Shown piece after piece: positions 56,769-64,000 of a DNA stretch of 64,000 nt (within the stretch, counting starts at the first letter, position 1; each line of letters starts with the position of its first letter). The stretch comes from VXNE01 sp963664635 (lineage in GTDB: Bacteria; Pseudomonadota; Gammaproteobacteria; Pseudomonadales; Azotimanducaceae), in the NCBI GenBank assembly GCA_963664635.1, contig OY761542.1, positions 4,092,001 to 4,156,000 of the forward strand. The letters run 5' to 3'. A program made the position numbers and the translations under genes. The notes beneath the pieces are model-generated. The model was given only the letters and a program-made list of their open reading frames with translations. It had not been told where the DNA came from and did not search any database.

Positions 56769-58943
56769 ATGCCGGCGTATCGAAAACGTCCCCGACGCAC
56801 CGATGTCTCCCTCGACCCGAGCACGGACCCAAGCACGGACCCGAGCACGAACCCGCGCTCGCAGCCAGATCGCGGCGCCAGACCGGCGCGCGCCGACCGC
56901 CACGCCGTCCTGGGCCCGTCCAAACCCCCCGCGCGGGCCGCGAGCACGCGCACTCCGGACGAGCTGTCGATCACGCTGGCCGGGTTCGTCGCACGCTACC
57001 CGGTGTCCAGGCGCGTCGATCAGGCCATCCGCCGCGCCGCCGCCCGACGGGTGCAGTCCGTCCTGACGCCGATCCGGCGCCTGCCGCGCAACTACATTGC
57101 CTGGTGCCACGCCCTCGGCGAAGAGATCCCCGGCTTGCCCCTGCGCGCGGTGCAACAGCTCGTGATCGCATTGTCGACGTTCCTCGCCCGGCACCCCACC
57201 AGCGGTGGCGCCGCACGCGCATTTCCAGGGGACCCATCCAGCGCCGCGGAACCGATGCCGCCCGTGGCGTTCCAGCGCCTGGCCATCGAGGCGCTCACGC
57301 CCGCCGCACGTCGCGTGTTCGAAACGCGCGTGGGCATCCGGGCCCACCAGACGCTGCGCCAGCTCGCCGCCGAGTCGGACACCCACGTCGAGCGGGTGCG
57401 CTCCCTGGACAAGCAGGCGCGCCACACCCTGCGGGCACTGGGAATCCGCTATCAGGTCTGGCGGATCCTGGACAGCGCATTTCCGGCGTCGTGGCCCCGT
57501 CTCTGCGCAGGCGGCGTCAGCTACACGGCCGGTCGCTCCGCCCCGCCGCCGCTCGACCCGCCCATGCTGTACCTGTGCGAGGCCGCGGGCGGCTTCGAGA
57601 GTTGCCTGTCCCAATACTGCGAGCGGGTCCACAAGCGCTGGCTGCTGAAAACCGACGCGTCCGACACCGTGCGGCAACGCGCACGCATGCTGCAGGCCGA
57701 ACTGCTCGAAGAGTGGCGGCTGCCCCAGCCGCTGACCCGTCTGGCCCGGCGACTCGACCTGTCCGAACGCGACATCGAGGTGCTGCTCCAGCACGGCGAC
57801 CGCCCGCGGTCCACGCACGGCTACGTGGTCGCCGCGGCGCGCCCATCCCGGCAACTGATCCTCGACCTTGCCCTCCGCCAGGCCCGGATGCCGCTTGCCG
57901 TGGCGGAGCTGAGGGACCGTCTCGCGCACCGCCGCCAGGGCCGGATGCACGACCTGCACAGGTTGCTCGGCGCGGCTCCGCACCTCTTCCTGCGTATCTG
58001 GGCCCACCAGTGGTGCTCGCTGACGGAGTTGCCCGTGCGCCTCCGCAACACGCCGCACGACGATCTCGGCCGCCTCGAGCCCCCCGACCCGGACGATCGA
58101 TCCGTACGCCAGGCACTGCTCCGACTGGTGCGCGACCGCGGACCGATAACCTGGTCAGAGCTGCGGCACGCGTTGCCGCCGGAGGCCCGCGCCGCTGTCC
58201 CGAGGGCGGTAACCAGCCTGCCGGATCTCGTGAAGTGCGCCCCCGGAATCTACGGTTACCGAGGCGATCTGGAACGCGACACCCGCAACCCGCCACCGGC
58301 GTTCTTTCGGGAGGCCCAGGCGATGGCGTTCGCTCTCGGCCGGCGCGCCGGACTGCCGCCATCCTTCTATCCGTTCTGGACCGCCCGCAACGAGATGGCT
58401 CTGTGTAGCTGGGCCCGCGAAGAAGCGTCCGCCAGGACCTACGAGGCGCTCGTGGCGCACGCGGAACCCGCTGACTGGCCCGGTCTCGACGCTGCCGCGG
58501 TCGCGTTCTGGCTCCGCGAACGGGAGCGCTGCAGCTTTACGCCCGGGGCCGGCCGCGATGCCGGTTTCGATGGCGTCTTCCCGGCGTCGCGGCTGGTCGC
58601 GGCCCTGCTCGTCGGTACGCTGCAGGGACGCGTTTCCTGGATGGAAGCGAACCGATGTCTGGGCGCGCGTGTCAACGCCCGTTCGGGCCTCCTCGTGGTC
58701 AGCCTGCTTGCGATGATGGGAGCGATAGAGCCCGATCCCGACTGGCGCAGGCCCCACACCGTCCGGGCCGACCGGGCCCTGGCCACGCTCACCGAACTGT
58801 TGGAGCCGTTGACGCGCACGGGGCGGCTGCGTTGGGAGTTCGTCGAGCCGTGGATCGAGGCCCGGGACCAGCCGGAGGCCGAGTGGATTCGACCGGGAGT
58901 GGTCGGCAGCTTCCTCAGTCGCGTACGGCGCCTCGAACGCTGA
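56769..58943 (+). CDS. Large multi-HTH protein with sigma-70 region-4-like segment, unknown
   Basis: 724 residues from the ATG at 56769 (a GTG at 56664 would add 35). After a repetitive DPSTDPSTDPST lead, residues ~170-225 (EALTPAARRVFETRVG ... TLRQLAAESDTHVERVRSLD ... RHTLRAL) match the pattern of sigma-70 region 4: an R-V-G loop, an HTH and the ERVRxxD turn. Residues ~315-345 (QPLTRLARRLDLSERDIEVLL) form another HTH. Two winged-helix-like segments follow near 365-410 and 443-500; the second (RQALLRLVRDRGPITWSELR ... GIYGYRGD) resembles HARE-HTH modules. The C-terminal third shows no recognised domain. Related proteins combining sigma-like and HARE-type HTHs are reported in bacteria, but I cannot name a family. 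The likely role is DNA binding. Confidence 0.55.
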   Translation: MPAYRKRPRRTDVSLDPSTDPSTDPSTNPRSQPDRGARPARADRHAVLGPSKPPARAASTRTPDELSITLAGFVARYPVSRRVDQAIRRAAARRVQSVLTPIRRLPRNYIAWCHALGEEIPGLPLRAVQQLVIALSTFLARHPTSGGAARAFPGDPSSAAEPMPPVAFQRLAIEALTPAARRVFETRVGIRAHQTLRQLAAESDTHVERVRSLDKQARHTLRALGIRYQVWRILDSAFPASWPRLCAGGVSYTAGRSAPPPLDPPMLYLCEAAGGFESCLSQYCERVHKRWLLKTDASDTVRQRARMLQAELLEEWRLPQPLTRLARRLDLSERDIEVLLQHGDRPRSTHGYVVAAARPSRQLILDLALRQARMPLAVAELRDRLAHRRQGRMHDLHRLLGAAPHLFLRIWAHQWCSLTELPVRLRNTPHDDLGRLEPPDPDDRSVRQALLRLVRDRGPITWSELRHALPPEARAAVPRAVTSLPDLVKCAPGIYGYRGDLERDTRNPPPAFFREAQAMAFALGRRAGLPPSFYPFWTARNEMALCSWAREEASARTYEALVAHAEPADWPGLDAAAVAFWLRERERCSFTPGAGRDAGFDGVFPASRLVAALLVGTLQGRVSWMEANRCLGARVNARSGLLVVSLLAMMGAIEPDPDWRRPHTVRADRALATLTELLEPLTRTGRLRWEFVEPWIEARDQPEAEWIRPGVVGSFLSRVRRLER
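56814..56849 (+). repeat. Three 12-bp units at the start of the multi-HTH gene
   Basis: Three near-identical 12-bp units encode DPST DPST DPST, followed by a decayed fourth (NPRS). In frame within the low-complexity N-terminal lead. Confidence 0.85.
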
Positions 58944-59017
58944 CCGGCTCTGCGGGAAACCAGATTCCTTGAGCAGCCTGCGAGTGGACGGATGAGCCGT
59001 GTTTACGACAGCGCTTC

Positions 59018-59227
59018 CGAGTTGCGGAGCAACTCGATCGCGTCGCCGCCAGGCGACGCGCCCAGGAAACCTCTGATCAAGCCCATCAGCCCATCCATGG
59101 GCTTGATCAGGTCGCAAGACAAAACGCGGTTTCGTCTTGCTCCACAGATTCAATGGCTTACGCCATCGAATCTGGCGGCACATCCCTGTGCCGCGCTAGG
59201 GAAGCTCTTAATCGGAGCTTCCCTAGC
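59018..59227. repeat. Array of seven contiguous hairpins
   Basis: Seven different inverted repeats follow one another with almost no spacing. H1 59018-59036 (8-bp stem); H2 59039-59060 (9 bp); H3 59073-59110 (14 bp, CTGATCAAGCCCAT arms); H4 59114-59140 (7 bp plus an inner 4 bp); H5 59145-59174 (7+5 bp around one mismatch); H6 59175-59194 (8 bp); H7 59195-59227 (13 bp, GCTAGGGAAGCTC arms). H5, H6 and H7 abut exactly. H1 and H2 share arm cores with the pair at 41098-41139. No protein-coding frame is convincing. It is likely a structured DNA or RNA element. Confidence 0.85.
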
Positions 59228-59489
59228 CCGCATTTCTCACCAGGCCGCTAGTCGGCGTCAAAGGGCCTTTGGGTTTCAAGCAGTTGACCACGATGCCAAG
59301 TAATCGCGCCAAGTACGGACTGCGCTGGCCGCGCCCTCGCGGGTCTTTTGGCCCCGTGCGCGCACATGCTCCCTCAAACGTAGGCCCCGCTATGCTCTCG
59401 GTCGCGAGCACGCGCACGCGGCCAAAATCCTCCGCGATCATCACGGCCCCTGGGTAGAGTCGACGACTGGCGCGGTGGTGGGCCGGCCT

Positions 59490-60372
59490 AACCCGATTTA
59501 GACCCACTCCGTTTCCAGTCGCCGCTCGGCGAACCGGACGTGCGGGTTTCCCGCATCCGGCTCTCTCCGGGATCATGCCTTCGCCCACGGAGGGTCGCGC
59601 GTTGACACGGACGGGTGCTCGAGGCGCAACACGAGTTGAGCCCTCGTCGGGATGGCGGTGAGTCCCTTGATCCCCGTCACCTGTTGTCGGCACAACCACC
59701 AGCGGGGCCGACACGCGCCCGGCGCGGCGCTGGCGCGCCGACTGCCGCCGTGTCCCGCGCGGCGCTACCGCCAGTTCGTCGATGCATGCTCGACTTCCTC
59801 CTTCGCTTTCACATGGGATGCCTCGCGCAGCTTCTCGACCGTTATCGGCGTTGCCAGACTCATTCGTCAATCGCCCGTCGCGCGCTCCTGCCAGCACCGT
59901 TCCCAGACCAAGGGTCCTTTCCTCCACCAGCGTTACCCGGCTTCACCAGTACTACGACCCCATCCGCCACCCCAAAGGGCCGGTTCCGTGCCTCACGACA
60001 CCACCGTTGGCCAGCGCCGCCACGCCAGCCACCCCGAGGGGCTTCCCGTGTTGCACACGATCCCCCTACGCACATGCCGTCGCCACTACCCCGGCGGAAC
60101 CGTTGGGTGCGCGTGTCGCTCTCCTTCCCCAACGGCGGCGGCCTTCCCCGAAACTCAGGCGGGTCGGCTTCCGCATTGCCCTTTTCGAGGCCTGCTTAGC
60201 GTTCACTGCACGTTACGGCCTATGCGCTCGCTGAGTCCCTTACGGACCCTTTTACATCGGAAGCTTCGACCGATTCGTTACCTCCACGGCCGTTCCGACT
60301 GCTACCGGCTGGAACGACTCTTGCCGGGTGGGACTTGCACCCACTGGGACCGTGCACCTTCGCACGGCGCAC
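59490..60372 (-). mobile_element. Group II intron, apparently without a reverse-transcriptase ORF
   Basis: On the minus strand, 59563-59531 forms a textbook domain V. It begins GAGCCGGA (AGC triad), pairs with TCCGGTTC, has a 2-nt CG bulge and a GCGGG-AAA-CCCGC upper hairpin. A possible 5' end, GTGCG, lies at 60372, about 14 bp past the pntB stop. The region between has the hairpin-rich, GC-rich look of intron domains I-III and no reverse-transcriptase motif in any frame. Domain VI and the 3' end could not be fixed; the end lies roughly between 59440 and 59520. Length near 0.9 kb fits an ORF-less intron needing a protein in trans. Confidence 0.65.
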
Positions 60373-60385
60373 TGAGAAATCCGGG

Positions 60386-61762
60386 CTAGCCCTTGAACTG
60401 CCCCACGATCCCCGAGATCGACTCCTTCGCGTCCCCGAACAGCATGCGCGTGTTCGTCCCGAAGAAGAGCGGGTTGTCGACACCGGCGAAACCGGACGCC
60501 ATCGAGCGCTTCAGCACGAACACCGTCCGCGCGCGGTCGACGTCGATGATCGGCATGCCATAGATGGGGCTTGCCTCGTCCGAGCGGGCGGCGGGGTTGA
60601 CGACGTCGTTCGCCCCGATGACGACCGCCACGTCGACACCGTCCATGCGCGGGTTGATGTCCTCCATCTCCACGAGCTGGTCGTACGAAACGCTCGCTTC
60701 CGCCAGCAGCACGTTCATGTGCCCCGGCATGCGCCCGGCGACGGGGTGGATGGCGTAGGTCACCTCCGCGCCGTTCTCCTCGAGCAGGTCCGCGAGTTCC
60801 CGCACGACGTGCTGCGCCTGCGCCACCGCCATGCCGTAGCCCGGCACGAAGCTCACCGAGGACGACGCCTCGAGAATGAGGTAGGCGTCCTCCACGTTGA
60901 TGGGCTTGACCTCTCCCTCCACCTTCGTGGCGGCCTTCACCGCGCCGAAGCCGCTGAACAGCACGTTCGCCAGCGAGCGGTTCATCGCCTTGCACATGAT
61001 GTTCGTCAGGATGATGCCGGCGGCGCCGACGAGGGAGCCCGCGACGATGAGGATGTTGTTGTTGATCGCGAACCCGGCGGCGCACGCCGCGAGTCCCGAA
61101 TAGCTGTTGAGCAGCGAGATGACGACGGGCATGTCCGCGCCGCCGATGGGGATGACCGCCATGATGCCGAGCAGCAGCGCCAGGCCGATGACGGCGTAGA
61201 ACACCCACGACGTGGTCGAGGGCTCCATCGTGAACAGCACGCCCACGGCGATGAGCGCCGCCAGCAGCAGGCCGTTCAGGAAGCGCTGACCCGCGAACAC
61301 GATGGCGCGGCTCGCCATCACCTCGGCGAGCTTGCCCCAGGCCACGATCGAACCGGAAGCCGTCACGCCGCCGATGAGGATGGACAGGAACGCCACGAAA
61401 GCGGTGAACCCGGCGACCCCCTGCTGCCCCTCGATGGCCGCGATGGCCGCCCAGCCCACGAGGAGGCTCGCGGCCCCCCCGGAGCCATTGAAGAGCGCCA
61501 CCATCTCGGGCATCGACGTCATCGCCACGAGCCGCGAGGCCACGGCGCCGATGGCGGCCCCGACGACGGCCCCGGCGGCGATCCACTCGTAGCTGACGAT
61601 CTCGCGGGAGGTGAGCGTCACCACGATGGCGACCAGCATGCCGATGGAGGAGAGCGCGTTGCCGCGCCGCGCGGTCGCCGGCGAGGCGAGCATCTTCAGG
61701 CCGAAGATGAACAGCGCCGCCGCCGCGATGTAGGCGACGTTGATGACGACGGCATCCATCAA
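60386..61762 (-). CDS. pntB: NAD(P) transhydrogenase subunit beta
   Basis: 458 residues with about nine membrane helices in the N-terminal half and the NADP(H)-binding domain III at the C-terminus, where GYGMAVAQAQHVVREL (Rossmann turn), HPVAGRMPGHMNVLL and GANDVVNPAARSD are visible. With the alpha subunits it couples proton entry to hydride transfer from NADH to NADP+. Its start overlaps the pntAB stop by 4 nt. The stop is followed within ~14 bp by the presumed 5' end of the group II intron. Confidence 0.96.
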   Translation of the reverse strand: MMDAVVINVAYIAAAALFIFGLKMLASPATARRGNALSSIGMLVAIVVTLTSREIVSYEWIAAGAVVGAAIGAVASRLVAMTSMPEMVALFNGSGGAASLLVGWAAIAAIEGQQGVAGFTAFVAFLSILIGGVTASGSIVAWGKLAEVMASRAIVFAGQRFLNGLLLAALIAVGVLFTMEPSTTSWVFYAVIGLALLLGIMAVIPIGGADMPVVISLLNSYSGLAACAAGFAINNNILIVAGSLVGAAGIILTNIMCKAMNRSLANVLFSGFGAVKAATKVEGEVKPINVEDAYLILEASSSVSFVPGYGMAVAQAQHVVRELADLLEENGAEVTYAIHPVAGRMPGHMNVLLAEASVSYDQLVEMEDINPRMDGVDVAVVIGANDVVNPAARSDEASPIYGMPIIDVDRARTVFVLKRSMASGFAGVDNPLFFGTNTRMLFGDAKESISGIVGQFKG

Positions 61763-62064
61763 CCTTCTCCGCCGCGCTTGCGGAACATGCCGAGCATGCG
61801 GTCCGTGACCATGTAGCCGCCGACCACGTTGATCGTGGCGAACACCACGGCGGCCACCCCGAGCACCGTGGCGACGGTCGTCTGGCCCGCGTCGGAGGCG
61901 GCGCCGGCCGCCATCAGCGCGCCGACGAGGGTAATTCCGGAGATGGCGTTCGCGCCGGACATCAGCGGCGTGTGCAGCGTCGCCGGCACCTTCGAGATGA
62001 GCTCGAAGCCCAGGAAGATGGACAGCACCAGGATGAAGGCGAGATAGACGGGGATCGATTCCAC
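61759..62064 (-). CDS. pntAB: NAD(P) transhydrogenase alpha subunit part 2 (membrane)
   Basis: 101 residues with three to four membrane helices (LAFILVLSIFLGFELIS, SGITLVGALMAAGAAS, TVATVLGVAAVVFATINVVGGYMV), ending MLGMFRKRG. HTPLMSGANAISGI is the conserved helix-loop. This is the split form of PntA domain II, found as a separate gene in many alpha- and some gammaproteobacteria, in contrast to the fused E. coli PntA. Translationally coupled to pntB. Confidence 0.94.
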   Translation of the reverse strand: MESIPVYLAFILVLSIFLGFELISKVPATLHTPLMSGANAISGITLVGALMAAGAASDAGQTTVATVLGVAAVVFATINVVGGYMVTDRMLGMFRKRGGEG

Positions 62065-62094
62065 GAGAGAACTCCGGTCGCGTACGTGTGAGGT

Positions 62095-63237
62095 TTACTT
62101 GGCCGGGCTCGCGCCCGCACCGTCGGCGGCAACGCCGAGGACGGCACCCTCCCGCGCGACGACGGCGGAGGCCACGATCTCGTCGGCCGGGTCGAGTTGC
62201 AGCGCACCGGCTTCCCCGTCCCAGAACTCCTCGATGAAGTGCGCCAGGTTCGCCGCGTACATTTCGCTGGCGTTGCGGGCCACGGCCGACGGCAGGTTGC
62301 CCTGCCCCAGCAGCGTCACGCCACCGATGTCCACGGCCTCATCCAGCACGGAGCCCTCGACGTTGCCGCCGGACTCGACCGCCATGTCCACCACCACGCT
62401 GCCGGGCTTCATCGCCTCGACCATTGCCCGCGTCACGATCCGGGGCGCCGGGCGGCCGAACACCTGCGCGGTGGTGATGACGACGTCCGATGCGGCGACC
62501 ACGCGCTGCATGCCCTCCTGCTGCAGCGCGATCTGTTCCGGCGTGAGGGCCTTCGCATAGCCCTGTTCGGTCTGGCCCACCTCGCCGATGTCGATCTCGA
62601 CGAAGCGCGCGCCCAGGGAGCGTACCTGCTCGGCGACCACCGGCCGCGTGTCGAACGCCTCCACCCGCGCTCCGAGCCGCTTGGCCGTGGCGATCGCCTG
62701 GAGTCCGGCGACGCCGGCGCCGATCACGAAGACCCGGGCCGGCGGTATCGTCCCGGCGGGGGTCATCATCATCGGAAAGATGCGCGGACTGTGGAACGAT
62801 GCCTGGATCACGGTCACGTAGCCCGCGAGGCTCGCCTGCGACGACAGGGCGTCCATTTTCTGGGCGCGGGTGCTGCGCGGGATCATCTCCATGGACACGG
62901 CGGTGACGCCCGCCTCGGCGAGACGCCGGATCAGGTCCCGCTCCCGGAAGGGGTCGAGGAAGCTGATGTGAACCGAACCCTCCGGCAGGCGCCCGGCTTC
63001 CTGCTCGCTCGGCTTGCGTACCCGCAGGACGATGTCCGCGCCGTGAACGCGCTCGCCCGTCCCGTCCACCGACGCACCCGCGGCTTCGTAGTCCGCGTCC
63101 GTGAACGCCGACCCCGCGCCCGCGCCCGACTCCACGGCGACCTCGAGACCCAGGCTCGTCAGCCGCACGACGGTCGCGGGCGTTCCCGCGACGCGCAACT
63201 CCCCTGCGGCGGTCTCCCTGGCGATGCCGATCAGCAT
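62095..63237 (-). CDS. pntAA: NAD(P) transhydrogenase alpha subunit part 1 (NAD-binding)
   Basis: 380 residues from the ATG at 63237 (MLIGIARETAAGELRVAGTP, the typical AlaDH/PNT start). The NAD(H) site is VFVIGAGVAGLQAI. The RQD-loop region (SMEMIPRSTRAQKMDALSSQ) and VEIDIGEVGQTEQGYAK are present. Domain I binds NADH at the cytoplasmic face and passes hydride to domain III of PntB. First gene of the three-gene unit. Confidence 0.95.
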   Translation of the reverse strand: MLIGIARETAAGELRVAGTPATVVRLTSLGLEVAVESGAGAGSAFTDADYEAAGASVDGTGERVHGADIVLRVRKPSEQEAGRLPEGSVHISFLDPFRERDLIRRLAEAGVTAVSMEMIPRSTRAQKMDALSSQASLAGYVTVIQASFHSPRIFPMMMTPAGTIPPARVFVIGAGVAGLQAIATAKRLGARVEAFDTRPVVAEQVRSLGARFVEIDIGEVGQTEQGYAKALTPEQIALQQEGMQRVVAASDVVITTAQVFGRPAPRIVTRAMVEAMKPGSVVVDMAVESGGNVEGSVLDEAVDIGGVTLLGQGNLPSAVARNASEMYAANLAHFIEEFWDGEAGALQLDPADEIVASAVVAREGAVLGVAADGAGASPAK

Positions 63238-63516
63238 GGCGCGGGCCCGCCGGGCGCGCGTGCGCGGATCGACGCGATCCGTCGCCGGGCGAGCCACGCA
63301 CGACCGCAGCCCGGAACGTCACTCATTTGTGGCAAGGAACTGCTCCGCGCGGAGGGGCGGCACACCCGAAGGGCGCGTAGGTTACAGGCTCCCGGGATCA
63401 TTTTCGAACGCTGCGGGAGCCCCGTCGCGTTCCCGTCTCGTCCCGTCCAACGCGACATGAGCCCGAAGCGCCCGAACCGCGTGCGCGTTGCGAGGCGGCG
63501 GGCCGGCCATGGGGCG

Positions 63517-64000
63517 CTACTCGGCCTCTCCGGTGACCGGCCCGGGACGCCGGATACCCGCGCTCCAGTCGAGCCGGATGTCCCAGCGATACGCCAGCGA
63601 TGCCGGCAGCGTGGGCGCCGTGGCATTGTCGACGCGCTGGTAGACGCTGTCTGGCGCTTGCGTCGTCGGATCGCGCCCGTAGAGGTAGTCCTGGTCGGCC
63701 ACGATGGCGCGGTAGGCCTTGTTGAGTTGCAGTGCGCGTTCGACGGACGGCGCGATCAGCGTGTAGACATCCGGCGCGCTGGCTATCGCCGCTTCGTTGA
63801 CCGAACCGTCCGCATGGAACCAGCGCGCGAACATCTCCGGGTTGTCACGGAACTCGCTGCCGCCGCCGACGCGCGCAAGGTAGGTCGCGATCTCGCCCCT
63901 GGTCTCGCCACGGTTGGGCGCGTCCGGCATGCCCTGGAGTTGGAGGTACCCCCAGCCCGCGGCGCCGTCGACCTTGCGCGGAAAGGCAAACGTCTTGTCG
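63517..64000 (-). CDS. Unrecognised protein, C-terminal part only
   Basis: The frame is open from the window edge down to a stop at 63517, giving about 161 residues of a C-terminus; the start lies outside. The visible part includes WGYLQLQGMPDAPNRGETRG, YLARVGGGSEFRDNPEMF and LQLNKAYRAIVADQDYLYGR. The composition suggests a soluble or exported protein, with no signature I recognise. The 279 bp between it and pntAA hold no gene. Confidence 0.5.
   Translation of the reverse strand, partial: DKTFAFPRKVDGAAGWGYLQLQGMPDAPNRGETRGEIATYLARVGGGSEFRDNPEMFARWFHADGSVNEAAIASAPDVYTLIAPSVERALQLNKAYRAIVADQDYLYGRDPTTQAPDSVYQRVDNATAPTLPASLAYRWDIRLDWSAGIRRPGPVTGEAE

Noticed and set aside
59223..59927. Minus-strand frame ending GPLTPTSGLVRNAG
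   Set aside because: It crosses the intron domain V, has no family-like features upstream and no credible start, so coding is unlikely.
59615..60390. Several plus-strand frames of 150-245 residues across the intron region
   Set aside because: They are arginine-, proline- and serine-rich shadows antisense to the group II intron; frames like these are commonly mis-annotated as hypothetical proteins.

Overview
The window is a very GC-rich chromosomal segment, densely coded on both strands, with no rRNA or tRNA genes seen. It looks gammaproteobacterial. The supporting genes are a System I cytochrome c maturation operon in ccmABCDEFG order, tesA divergent from a ybbA-ybbP-type ABC pair as in Escherichia coli, yaaA and bolA, a class I DAHP synthase, an AcnA-type aconitase and a three-gene proton-translocating transhydrogenase. 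Four TonB-dependent receptors, two amidohydrolases, two phytanoyl-CoA-dioxygenase-like enzymes and an exported esterase suggest a heterotroph that takes up and breaks down varied organic substrates. No species can be named from this.

Layout. 1-3360: end of an exported CARDB protein, then a decayed mobile patch (PIN remnant, higA, a higB with a lost stop, a frameshifted integrase). 3454-8816: ccmGFEDCBA on the minus strand, almost all junctions overlapping by 4 nt; ccmG carries six in-frame 45-bp repeats and no ccmH or ccmI follows it. 8883-17835: amidohydrolase, NAD(P)-binding protein, S9 peptidase and two TonB receptors. 17977-26900: housekeeping block (HEPN-like protein, ybbP, ybbA, tesA, bolA, yaaA, terC, DUF1244, lepB). 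27299-32423: Calx-beta-like secreted protein, tail-specific protease, ThrRS without a TGS domain. 32533-37230: accessory block with a coiled-coil membrane protein, an ImmA/IrrE protein, an acyl-CoA synthetase and a Septu-like ATPase/HNH defence pair. 37454-46792: DAHP synthase, molybdopterin oxidoreductase, second amidohydrolase, aconitase and MFS transporter. 46889-56624: esterase, two TonB receptors, cupin and two PhyH-family oxygenases. 56769-58943: large unrecognised multi-HTH protein. 58944-60385: non-coding, with seven back-to-back hairpins and an apparently ORF-less group II intron. 60386-63237: pntAA-pntAB-pntB. 63517-64000: end of an unrecognised gene.

How the genes work together. 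The ccm products would mature c-type cytochromes for respiration, and the transhydrogenase links NADPH supply to the proton gradient. Receptors, exported hydrolases, dioxygenases and CoA ligase are consistent with uptake and oxidation of organic compounds. The least explained parts are the hairpin array with its neighbouring intron, the ccmG repeat, the multi-HTH protein and the higBA stop-loss.
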